Part shown: one piece after another, positions 1-6,895 of the stretch | Position numbering within the stretch: position 1 is the first letter of the stretch | Layout: the number at the start of each line of letters is the position of its first letter | Made by a program: the position numbers and the translations under genes | Origin: CADEDH01 sp039201605 | GTDB taxonomy: Bacteria; Actinomycetota; Acidimicrobiia; Acidimicrobiales; SZUA-35 | Direction: 5' to 3' | DNA: 64,000 bases | Assembly (NCBI GenBank): GCA_039201605.1 | Contig: JBCCRO010000001.1 | Coordinates: forward strand, 236,002 to 300,001 | Notes under the pieces: model-generated | The model's database searches: none | The model's input: the letters and a program-made list of their open reading frames with translations, nothing else | Told to the model about the DNA's origin: nothing

Positions 1-1
1 G

Positions 2-1300
2 GTGGCCCTGTCGGGAACCGAGGCCTACGACCTGGTCCGCTATACCGAGCCCCGCCGGCTGCTCTCCGAGCTACCGGCCTGGCTCGACGGGGTGGAGGAT
101 CGGCTGACGGCGGTGGAGGTGGGCAACGCCTTCGGCTGCCGCCTCGTCGCCGACGACGACCCGTTGGGTCCGGTGGTGGCCGTGGTCGCCACCGCCGATC
201 TCGAACTGCTCGGCCCGCTCGTCGACAGAGCCGCCTCCGGCCACCTACCGCTGGTCCTGCTGGTGGTGGGGTCGGCCGAGGTGGGGGAGGAGCTGGCGGT
301 GACACCGACCGAGGCCCGGTTCAGCGTCGACGACTCGGTGTTCGAGCCCCAGCTGCTCGGCGACGAGGCGGCCACGGCTCTGGGACGGCTGCTCAGCGAC
401 GCCATGGAGGCCCCCGAGCGGCCGGTGGTGGTCGACGCCGAGCTGTCGGCCCCTGCGGCCGGTCCCGGCGGCGGACGGCGGTCGCCTCGGGCGGCAACCG
501 CCACACCTCGACCGGTGGCCATCGACGACCAGGCCGAGGCGCCCCGCCCCCACGCCGAGTTGCGGGCCCAGGCCGAAGCTGCCGCCGAGTCGGAGGTCGA
601 GCCGTCGATCCTGGTCCGGGTGCTGGGCGAGGTGACGATCGACGGCATCGACGAGGAGCTCACGTCCCAGCAGCTCTCGATTCTCGGCTACCTCGCCTGC
701 CACGGTCCGGTGAGTCGGGCCATGCTCATCGACGCCCTGTGGGACGGTCAGGTCATCTCCCGGAGCCGCCTGCCCAACCTGCTGACCGAGCTCCGGGCCC
801 GGGTCGGGCGCCAGCACCTCCCCGAGGCCCGGGAGGGCCGGTACGACGTCATCGGCATCGGCACCGACCTGGCCCGCTTCGAACGGGGGGTGCGGCTCTC
901 GCACGGCCTCGGCCCGATCGAGGCGGTCGAGGTGCTCCGCCCGGTGCTGGAGCTGGTCCGAGGGGTGCCCTTCACCCCGCCGAGTCGCCGTTTCTGGTCG
1001 TGGGTGAGCGACGGGTCGCACCTGGCGGCCCACGTCGAGGCGGTGGTGGCCGACACCGCCCTCCGCCTCGCAGGCCTGGAGCGGGAGCTCGGCGACATCG
1101 AGCGGGCCCAGTGGGCCTGCCAGCAGGGTTTGCTGGCTTCACCAACCGACGAGTCGCTCGTGGTGGCCCTGACCGAGCTCTACGTCGACCAGGGCAAGGC
1201 GGGGCTGGCCCGCCGCCTGGTCGAGGGCTGGGAGGACCGCATCAGCCGCCTGGAGTGCGGTGAGCCGTCGGACGAACCCCGGCGACGACTGGCCGGCTGA
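2..1300 (+). CDS. BTAD-type transcriptional regulator, C-terminal part (5' end outside window)
   Basis: The frame is open to the left edge, so the first visible GTG need not be the start. Residues from about 201 (ILVRVLGEVTIDG) form a winged-helix DNA-binding domain of the OmpR/SARP kind. It is followed from about 290 by an all-helical bacterial transcriptional activator (BTAD) domain with TPR-like helices ending near 420. The first 150 visible residues are an alpha/beta region of the type found between membrane segments and the BTAD end in large actinobacterial LysM-BTAD proteins; that parallel is from memory. It probably acts as a regulator or membrane-linked sensor; its targets cannot be read from the sequence. 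It converges with the sortase gene across a short gap holding a possible terminator. Confidence 0.75.
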   Translation: MALSGTEAYDLVRYTEPRRLLSELPAWLDGVEDRLTAVEVGNAFGCRLVADDDPLGPVVAVVATADLELLGPLVDRAASGHLPLVLLVVGSAEVGEELAVTPTEARFSVDDSVFEPQLLGDEAATALGRLLSDAMEAPERPVVVDAELSAPAAGPGGGRRSPRAATATPRPVAIDDQAEAPRPHAELRAQAEAAAESEVEPSILVRVLGEVTIDGIDEELTSQQLSILGYLACHGPVSRAMLIDALWDGQVISRSRLPNLLTELRARVGRQHLPEAREGRYDVIGIGTDLARFERGVRLSHGLGPIEAVEVLRPVLELVRGVPFTPPSRRFWSWVSDGSHLAAHVEAVVADTALRLAGLERELGDIERAQWACQQGLLASPTDESLVVALTELYVDQGKAGLARRLVEGWEDRISRLECGEPSDEPRRRLAG

Positions 1301-1333
1301 CGGCGTCGTCGACGGCCGTACGTCCGCATCGGG

Positions 1334-1360
1334 TTCCGGACCCCGCCGACCCGGTCCGAA
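1334..1360. terminator. possible bidirectional terminator hairpin
   Basis: TTCCGGACC (1334-1342) and GGTCCGAA (1353-1360) can form an 8-bp stem with one bulged C. The hairpin lies in the 79-base gap between the convergent BTAD regulator and sortase genes. There is no U-tract, so the call rests on position and symmetry. Confidence 0.35.
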
Positions 1361-1379
1361 GGGCGGCGGTGGGATCGGA

Positions 1380-2051
1380 TCAGGCGCTGATCGGGACGGC
1401 GGTCACCACGACGTTGGCCTCGTAGCTCCGGGCCACCGGATCGAACGTGCCACCGCAGGTGATCAGCTGGAGGACGGGCTCTCCGCCCTTGCGGAACACC
1501 TCGTCGAAGGGCAGCTCGTTCTTGTCGTACTGGTTGTTGCCCGTCACCTCGTAGATCTGGACGCTGCCGTCCTCCATCTCCACTTCGAGCGTGTCGCCCG
1601 GCAGCAGCTGGTCGAGGTCGAAGAAGGCGCCGGGCACCCCGCCGTAGTCGACGTGGGCGGCGAGCACCGAGGAGCCGGGGGCGCCGGGGGAGGAGCTGTG
1701 CTGATACCAGCCGACCATGTCGGCCGCAGGGACGGCGAACTGGTTGTTGGCGTCCACCCCGACCGGCAGTACCGGGGCCTCGACGGCGATACCGGCCATG
1801 CGAACCGCCACCGGGCGAAGTGTCTCGACCGGCACCACGTCTTCCAGCCGGCCCGAGCGGATCGGGACGTCGAGGGTGGGGCCTTCGATGATGTCGTCGG
1901 AGGGGATGACGGGCAGGACGGCCTGCCGGGCGGAGGCGAGCTCCGCACCGCCGCCCCCGAGGAGCGAGGCCCGACCGGGGGACGTGGCGATGGAGCCGAC
2001 CAGGGCGAGCGCAATGGCCAGAACGATGGCGCCGTGCCCTACCCGGTTCAT
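1380..2051 (-). CDS. class F-like sortase (cysteine transpeptidase)
   Basis: This 223-residue protein has an N-terminal membrane segment (residues 7-28) and a sortase beta-barrel domain. The catalytic triad is visible as His133 (AAHVDYGG), Cys199 (QLITCGGTFD) and Arg208 (VARSYEANVVV), which is the class F arrangement common in actinobacteria. Sortases cleave a C-terminal sorting signal and join the protein to a cell-surface acceptor on the outer face of the membrane. Its ATG overlaps the stop of the upstream pseudokinase/DUF4397 gene by 4 bases (ATGA), which implies translational coupling. That protein ends in a PTGDSG-like motif, a hydrophobic helix and an Arg tail, so it is the obvious substrate. 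The pairing is inferred from gene order. Confidence 0.88.
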   Translation of the reverse strand: MNRVGHGAIVLAIALALVGSIATSPGRASLLGGGGAELASARQAVLPVIPSDDIIEGPTLDVPIRSGRLEDVVPVETLRPVAVRMAGIAVEAPVLPVGVDANNQFAVPAADMVGWYQHSSSPGAPGSSVLAAHVDYGGVPGAFFDLDQLLPGDTLEVEMEDGSVQIYEVTGNNQYDKNELPFDEVFRKGGEPVLQLITCGGTFDPVARSYEANVVVTAVPISA

Positions 2052-4387
2052 GACCAGCGTCGCCGCCTCGTGATCGCCAGGGCGGCGCCGCCGACGAACA
2101 TCATCGTCACCATGCCGGCCACGATGACGAACACCGTCTCGTTGTCGTCCTCCAGGCTGAGCAGGCCGCTGTCGCCGGTGGGGACGGCGCTCGGTGCGGT
2201 CGACAGGCCGGAGTAGAACTGGGCCACCAGTTCGGCGGTCTCGTCGTCGATCGAGCCGATGGCGGTCAGTGAGGCCAGCACGCCGTCGTCGAGGTCGATG
2301 TCGGCGGTGGCGATGATCGTCCCGTCGGGATCGGCGATGGCCAGGCTCACGTTGGTGGCGTCGAGCTCGAAGGTGGCTTCCTCACCGGGGGAGAGGGTGG
2401 TGGCCACCTCGTCGTCGATCACCACGTCGAGGTCGCCGCCGGCTAGCAGGTGGCGCACCGAGAGGCGCCCCCGGCCGGGGTCGAGGTCGGCGAGGTCCTC
2501 GGCGAAGGTGGCGAAGGCCAGCCCGCCCGAGGGGTCGAGGTGGGCCACGACGGAGGCCGGATCGTCACCGACGGTCACCGTGCCGGAGGCCAGCGCCTCG
2601 TCGGAGCGGTCGGCGGCCGAGGCCGTCGGGCTGTCGCTTGCGGCGAACAGGGCCACGTCGTAGTCGCCGGCGGGCAGGTCGACCGGACCGGCGATCGAAC
2701 CGGAGGTGAAGCCGACGGCGACGGCGCCGTCGTTGACGTACAGATCGACCTCGGCGCCGGGCACGCCGTGCAGGATCTGCACACCGGCGTCGTCGCTGCC
2801 GATCGGACCCTGCGCCGTCGGGGCCAGACTGGCGGTGTCGACCGCTTCGGCCTCAGGCTCGGCCTCGGTGGTGGTCGTGGTGGGGGCCTCGGTGGTCGTC
2901 GTGGCCTCGGTCGTGGTGGGGGCCTCGGTGGTGGTTGTGGCCTCGGTGGTGGTTGTGGCCTCGGTCGTGGTGGGGGCCTCGGTGGTGGTTGTGGCCTCGG
3001 TCGTGGTGGGGGCCTCGGTGGTGGCCGCCGCCTCGTCGTCCTCGTCGCCGGTGGAGGCCGAGCGGGTCTCGGTGTCGCCGTCCTCGGTGATGGCGCCGCC
3101 GTCGCTCGTCTCGGCGGTGTTGTCGGCCGCCTCGTCGTCGCCGGAGCCGGCGAGGCCCCAGACCAGGCCGATGCCGGCCAGGAGGAGGATGGCGCCGATG
3201 ATCCACGGCGCCCAGTTGCGGCCACCGTCGTCATCGTCGGAGGTGGTGGTGGTGGCCGCTCCGGCCCCCGCCCCGGCGGCGCCGACGCCGGCCAGCACAC
3301 CGCCGGCGGCCTCGTCGTCGTCGTCCTCCTCGTCGTCGTCGTCATCGTCGGCGGCCTCATCGAGGTCGGCGGGATCGGTGTCCTCATCGGCGACCGGATC
3401 GAGAGCGTCGTCCTCCTCGTCGCCGTCCTCGTCGTCGGTCGTGCCCTCGTCCACCTCGACGGTGTCGGCCCCGTCGCCCGAGCCGCTCGGCGTCGAACCG
3501 CCGCCGCCCGAGTCGGAGACGGTGAACCCGTCGTCGGCCAGCGAGGAAATGCCGGCAGCGGCGGCCGCAGCCCCGGCGGCGGCCGCAGCGGCCACACCCA
3601 CGCCCGAGCCGCCCTCATCGTCATCGTCGTCGCCGTCGTGGGAGGCGACGGCCGGACCGGCCGAGGCGGCCAGCTCGGTGAGCTCGGAGGTCGAGACGAA
3701 AGCGGGACCGTAGGTGGTCCGCTCCTCGCCCAGCCCCTCGGCCAGGATGCTGGCGAACTCCATGGCCGACGGCGGGCGGGCCTCGGGGGTGTCGGAGTTC
3801 GACCACATGATCAGGCGGCGAACCGAACGGGGGGCCTTCTCCAGGTCTTCGCCCAGCGACTCCTCGAGGATCTTGCCCAGGGAGTAGACGTCGGAGCGCT
3901 CGGTGGGGGCGGCGCCGGCCCGCACCTCGGGGGCGACCCAGCGGGCGAACTCGTCGGAGGGGTGACCGCCATGGCCGAGACCGATGCCGGCGACGGCGAC
4001 CTCGCCGTCGACCAGGAACACGTCATCGGGGCACAGGGCGCCGTGGTAGAGGCTGCGGAGGTGGGCCTCGTGGGTGGCGCGGGCGGCCGCTTCGGTGATG
4101 CCGGCACCCTCGGTCCACGACAGCTCGCCTTCGGCCAGCTTGTCGGTGAGGGTGGGGGCGTTGATCTCGGGGGTGACGGCGTAGGGCTTGCCGTCGGCCG
4201 ACAGGTCGCTGTCGATCACGGGAACCATGCCGGGCAGCTCGCCCGACTGACGCAGACGCCGGAGGTGGGTACGGTCCCACGCCTGCTCGGTGCCGATCGT
4301 GACGTCGACGGAGTTCTCGCCATCGCTCAGCTTGAGACGATCGAGACCGAATCTCCGGTCCGCCATCGATTCGCTCCGTTCGCTCAC
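2048..4387 (-). CDS. transmembrane pseudokinase with extracellular DUF4397 domain and C-terminal sorting-like tail
   Basis: The likely start is GTG at 4387, because GGAGGAG lies 5 bases upstream. This gives 779 residues. Residues about 8-240 resemble a Ser/Thr kinase fold but lack a Gly-rich loop, the VAIK lysine, the HRD aspartate (HGALCPDD instead) and DFG (GIGL instead). The APE motif (VAPEV) and SDVYSLG are kept, so it reads as a pseudokinase. An acidic Ala-rich stretch leads to one membrane helix (about 391-412). Next come a Thr/Glu-rich stalk of TTTEAPTTTEA repeats (about 453-510) and a DUF4397 domain (about 535-650, ILHGVPGAEVDLYV). The C-terminus has PTGDSG near 734-740, a hydrophobic helix (about 754-772) and RRRRWS, like a sortase signal. 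The gene is coupled to a sortase. The ligand is unknown; the architecture suggests a link between cytoplasm and cell wall. Confidence 0.8.
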   Translation of the reverse strand: MSERSESMADRRFGLDRLKLSDGENSVDVTIGTEQAWDRTHLRRLRQSGELPGMVPVIDSDLSADGKPYAVTPEINAPTLTDKLAEGELSWTEGAGITEAAARATHEAHLRSLYHGALCPDDVFLVDGEVAVAGIGLGHGGHPSDEFARWVAPEVRAGAAPTERSDVYSLGKILEESLGEDLEKAPRSVRRLIMWSNSDTPEARPPSAMEFASILAEGLGEERTTYGPAFVSTSELTELAASAGPAVASHDGDDDDDEGGSGVGVAAAAAAGAAAAAAGISSLADDGFTVSDSGGGGSTPSGSGDGADTVEVDEGTTDDEDGDEEDDALDPVADEDTDPADLDEAADDDDDDEEDDDDEAAGGVLAGVGAAGAGAGAATTTTSDDDDGGRNWAPWIIGAILLLAGIGLVWGLAGSGDDEAADNTAETSDGGAITEDGDTETRSASTGDEDDEAAATTEAPTTTEATTTTEAPTTTEATTTTEATTTTEAPTTTEATTTTEAPTTTTTEAEPEAEAVDTASLAPTAQGPIGSDDAGVQILHGVPGAEVDLYVNDGAVAVGFTSGSIAGPVDLPAGDYDVALFAASDSPTASAADRSDEALASGTVTVGDDPASVVAHLDPSGGLAFATFAEDLADLDPGRGRLSVRHLLAGGDLDVVIDDEVATTLSPGEEATFELDATNVSLAIADPDGTIIATADIDLDDGVLASLTAIGSIDDETAELVAQFYSGLSTAPSAVPTGDSGLLSLEDDNETVFVIVAGMVTMMFVGGAALAITRRRRWS
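2868..3022 (-). repeat. tandem coding repeats for the Thr/Glu-rich stalk
   Basis: Repeated units of GGCCTCGGTGGTGGTTGTG type, read as TTTEA/PTTTEA on the minus strand, make up the extracellular stalk of the pseudokinase protein. Near-identical units suggest slippage-driven length variation. Confidence 0.8.
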
Positions 4388-4585
4388 AAACTCTCCTCCG
4401 CCTTGCCCCACCAACCGCCGACCAGGTCGGCGTTCACCCACGAACCGGCCGCAACCGGGTCCGTCGCATCGGCACCGTCCCCGAAACGACGAGAACGGTG
4501 CACAACGCCGGACAACGTTACCAAGGCGAAGGCCCTCGGTCGACCATCTGTACCAATTGGAACATGACCGCCTCCAGCGGCGGTT

Positions 4586-5281
4586 TTACCCCTGTTCCTG
4601 GGCCATTCGGTCCCGGGCGGACGGGGCCAGCCGATACCGGTAGCCGCTGCGGCTCCGGTCGATCAGCGTGAACTGTCCGGTGTCGCGCAGGCAGTACGCC
4701 ATCTTCTGGGCCCGATCCCGGCTCGTGGGGGCCAACCGGGCCAGATCGGCGGTGGTGAAAACCTCGGGCAGACCCTCGGGAATGAACCGCACCAGATCGT
4801 CGACCGTGCTCAGTCTGACCTGCTCCCGGATCTCCCGGAGCCGACGGTCGGTCGTCCGCCAGCCGCCCCTGTTGCGACGCAGCTTGGGGTCGGCCTCCTG
4901 GTGCTTGTCGATCACCACCAGCACGACCTCTATCTCCAGGTTCGGATGGTCGAGGAGGGTCGGCATCGAGACCAGCTCGTCGAACAGCCCGTAGATGTCG
5001 CTCCGCTTCGGCGAACGCCTCGGTTTGCTCCCCGGCTTGTGAAGGTAGGTCTCGACGGCGATCGGGTGGACGATCAGCACCGGATGGGCGGCCAGGACCC
5101 GGTCGAGTTTGCGGCCCATCGAGGCGAACGACGTCGTCTGGATCTCGATCAGCTGCTCCCCCCGCCGGATGTCGATGACGAAGCCGTCGAGCGGCACCTC
5201 GAACTCGTCGCCCGGTCGGGCCAGGTGGTCCTTGAGGGCGGCATGGAGCGAGCTCTCGTTGAGGGTGCCGATATGGGGAAT
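4586..5281 (-). CDS. conserved hypothetical protein, probable ATT start
   Basis: The frame codes for about 231 residues. The first GTG (5197) falls inside what looks like a conserved region. Upstream the reading frame continues as PHIGTLNESSLHAALKDHL and meets a stop after only three more codons. The only plausible initiator is ATT at 5279-5281, which gives MPHIGTLNESS. I recall similar hypothetical proteins that begin this way and continue into VPLDGFVIDI and LIEIQT, as here. The middle is basic (KPRRSPKRSD), and the C-terminal half resembles a winged-helix domain (FTTADLARLAPTSRDRAQKMAYCLRDTG). The N-terminal half may be nuclease-like, but no catalytic motif is certain and the function is unknown. 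It is divergent from nudC. Confidence 0.7.
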   Translation of the reverse strand: MPHIGTLNESSLHAALKDHLARPGDEFEVPLDGFVIDIRRGEQLIEIQTTSFASMGRKLDRVLAAHPVLIVHPIAVETYLHKPGSKPRRSPKRSDIYGLFDELVSMPTLLDHPNLEIEVVLVVIDKHQEADPKLRRNRGGWRTTDRRLREIREQVRLSTVDDLVRFIPEGLPEVFTTADLARLAPTSRDRAQKMAYCLRDTGQFTLIDRSRSGYRYRLAPSARDRMAQEQG

Positions 5282-5361
5282 GGCGAAAGCCTAGGTTCCG
5301 GTCCTGCGCCGTCCGGCGATGGCGTGCGCCCGATGGCCTCGAATCGGGGGCGCCGTCGCTC

Positions 5362-5367
5362 TAGGGT
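5362..5367 (+). promoter_or_regulatory. -10 box for probably leaderless nudC
   Basis: TAGGGT lies 8 bases before the ATG at 5376 and no Shine-Dalgarno sequence is present. This spacing puts transcription start at or next to the start codon. Confidence 0.5.
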
Positions 5368-5375
5368 CGACCCCC

Positions 5376-6200
5376 ATGTTCACGCCCCTGGTCACCGCCA
5401 ACGAGCTCAGCGCCCGCCGACCCCGGGTCCACAACGCCGCCCGTTGGTTCGTGATCGACGGCGACACCCGACTGCTGATCGTCGATGGTGAGGTTCCCGA
5501 AGGGCCCCGGCCGCCGCTGGAGAGCGCCGAGCGTCACCTGCTCGGTGTCGACGGCCGTACGCCGGTGTGGGCCCTGGCCGTCGACGCCGGCACCGAGCCG
5601 CCGGAGGCGGGACAGTGGCTGGACCTGCGTCGGGCGTTCGGCGCCATCGAGGAGACCGACTGGGCCCTGGCCGGGCGTGCGGTGCAGATCCAGGCCTGGG
5701 ATCGGGATCACCGGTTCTGCGGTCGCTGTGGCGTCGCCACCATTCCCCATCCCACCGACCGGGCCAAGCTCTGCCCGGCCTGTGGGCTCCTGGCCTACCC
5801 CCGCCTGGCTCCGGCGGTGATCATGCTGGTCGAGCGGGACGACGGCCGGGCCCTGCTGGCCTGGGGCGCCCAGTTCCCGGGACGGTTCTTCAGCGCCCTG
5901 GCCGGCTTCGTCGAGCCGGGGGAGTCACTGGAGGAGTGCGTCCGCCGGGAGGTGGCCGAGGAGGTCGGCATCACCGTCGACCGCATCCGCTACTTCGGTT
6001 CCCAGCCGTGGCCCTTCCCCCACTCCCTCATGGTCGGCTTCACCGCCCGGTACGTCGCCGGGGAGCTTCGGTTGCAGGAGGACGAGATCGTCGAGGCCGG
6101 TTGGTTCGCCCCCGACGACCTGCCGCCGGCGCCCCGAGGGGGCATGTCGATCGCCGGATGGCTGATCGAGGACTGGATCCAGCGCTCGGGAGCGGCCTGA
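5376..6200 (+). CDS. nudC: NADH pyrophosphatase / NAD-cap hydrolase NudC
   Basis: The enzyme hydrolyses NADH (and NAD caps on RNA in studied homologues) to NMN(H) and AMP. The 274-residue protein has a variable N-terminal domain and a zinc ribbon (FCGRCG ... LCPACG). Next are a Nudix box of form GFVEPGESLEE...REVAEEVG and the NudC signature SQPWPFPHS that follows the box in this family. The ATG at 5376 is preferred over an upstream in-frame ATG at 5319 because homologous sequence begins near it and a leaderless -10 box precedes it. It is divergent from the ATT-start gene and stands alone. Confidence 0.93.
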   Translation: MFTPLVTANELSARRPRVHNAARWFVIDGDTRLLIVDGEVPEGPRPPLESAERHLLGVDGRTPVWALAVDAGTEPPEAGQWLDLRRAFGAIEETDWALAGRAVQIQAWDRDHRFCGRCGVATIPHPTDRAKLCPACGLLAYPRLAPAVIMLVERDDGRALLAWGAQFPGRFFSALAGFVEPGESLEECVRREVAEEVGITVDRIRYFGSQPWPFPHSLMVGFTARYVAGELRLQEDEIVEAGWFAPDDLPPAPRGGMSIAGWLIEDWIQRSGAA

Positions 6201-6233
6201 GGGCCGGCCGCACCGGGTGGGCTCGCCGGGCGG

Positions 6234-6437
6234 TCAGTCCTTGGTGGCCACGGCGTTCGGTGTGACGTTCATCTTCGGCTCGTAATCCGGCGTGTGGACG
6301 TCGCGACCGTCGCCGGCCAGCTCGGCTCGGAGCACGCCTCGGCAGTCGTCGCAGGGCCCGTAGAACCGGGCCTGGACCGCCCGGGAACAGCGGGGACAGG
6401 TGAAGTCGAGCACTTCGGGAACGGTTTCGGTGTCCAT
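6234..6437 (-). CDS. small zinc-ribbon protein
   Basis: This 67-residue protein has two CxxC-type pairs, FTCPRCS and GPCDDCRG, which should bind one zinc ion. It ends with the conserved-looking KMNVTPNAVATKD. A strong GAGGAGG ribosome site lies just before the ATG, which supports a real gene despite its size. I remember very similar small proteins in Acidimicrobiia and other actinobacteria, where they are annotated as hypothetical. The family function is not known to me. It lies tail to tail with nudC. Confidence 0.75.
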   Translation of the reverse strand: MDTETVPEVLDFTCPRCSRAVQARFYGPCDDCRGVLRAELAGDGRDVHTPDYEPKMNVTPNAVATKD

Positions 6438-6534
6438 CGCAGCCTCCTCGTGACGTAGGAACCGTACATCGCCGACCCCGCATCGACGGTCGATCGGCCC
6501 CAGGTTCGGACGACGTCGTCGGCGCCGGTTTTGT

Positions 6535-6546
6535 TACCGATCGGTA
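6535..6546. promoter_or_regulatory. 12-bp perfect palindrome, possible TetR-type operator
   Basis: TACCGATCGGTA is a perfect palindrome 97 bases upstream of the zinc-ribbon gene start. The form resembles TetR-family operators. No regulator gene is adjacent. Confidence 0.35.
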
Positions 6547-6600
6547 CTCCGTCGGACGTCGCTCACTACAGAAAAAACTTGGCCCTTCCAACCAGGGCAA

Positions 6601-6622
6601 ACCCACCCGTGTGGGTAATTTT
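6601..6622 (+). terminator. hairpin followed by short T-run
   Basis: ACCCAC-CCGT-GTGGGT forms a perfect 6-bp stem with a 4-base loop and is followed by AATTTT. It could be a weak terminator or attenuator in the leader of the acidic-repeat gene. Confidence 0.3.
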
Positions 6623-6751
6623 CCTTGACTTCCAATGTTGAAGGATGTTTCCTGGCATGACGCCGCCGGACCGCAGAACGCCGACGGGGCCGAACCAAAC
6701 GACGTCCTATCTCGACCGCAGGTGGGAAGCTTCGAGTGTTCGGGGTTGGAT

Positions 6752-6787
6752 CCCGCTTACCGCGCTGAGTAGGCGGGCTCCAGCGCG
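6752..6787 (+). ncRNA. possible H-type RNA pseudoknot in 5' leader
   Basis: CGCGCTG (6761-6767) pairs perfectly with CAGCGCG (6781-6787). CCCGC (6752-6756) can pair with GCGGG (6773-6777) inside the loop of that hairpin. The order of the four arms is that of an H-type pseudoknot with loops of 4, 5 and 3 bases. It lies 108 bases before the start of the acidic-repeat gene. GC-rich DNA gives such pairings by chance fairly often. Confidence 0.25.
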
Positions 6788-6895
6788 TCTGGGTGAGGAT
6801 GATCTGGTTCCCCGGCCGAACCATGGTGTTCAATGACGGTTGGCCGATAGCAACAGCCGATGCCGCTCCCGTGGCTCGGATCCGGAGGTCTCTGG

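Larger units (their letters stand above)
6438..6895. other. 458-base intergenic region with several inverted repeats
   Basis: No convincing gene is present; the short open frames here lack ribosome sites and family-like sequence. The region is less GC-rich than its surroundings. It holds a 12-bp palindrome, a terminator-like hairpin, a TTGACT -35-like hexamer at 6624-6629 and a possible pseudoknot. It separates the divergent zinc-ribbon gene and acidic-repeat gene and probably carries both promoters. Confidence 0.5.

Noticed and set aside
2450..4567. 705-codon open frame opposite the pseudokinase gene
   Set aside because: Repetitive Gly/Val-rich shadow of the Thr/Glu stalk with no domain and no ribosome site.
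6645..6836. 63-codon open frame in the intergenic region
   Set aside because: No ribosome site, no family resemblance, and it overlaps the structured leader.
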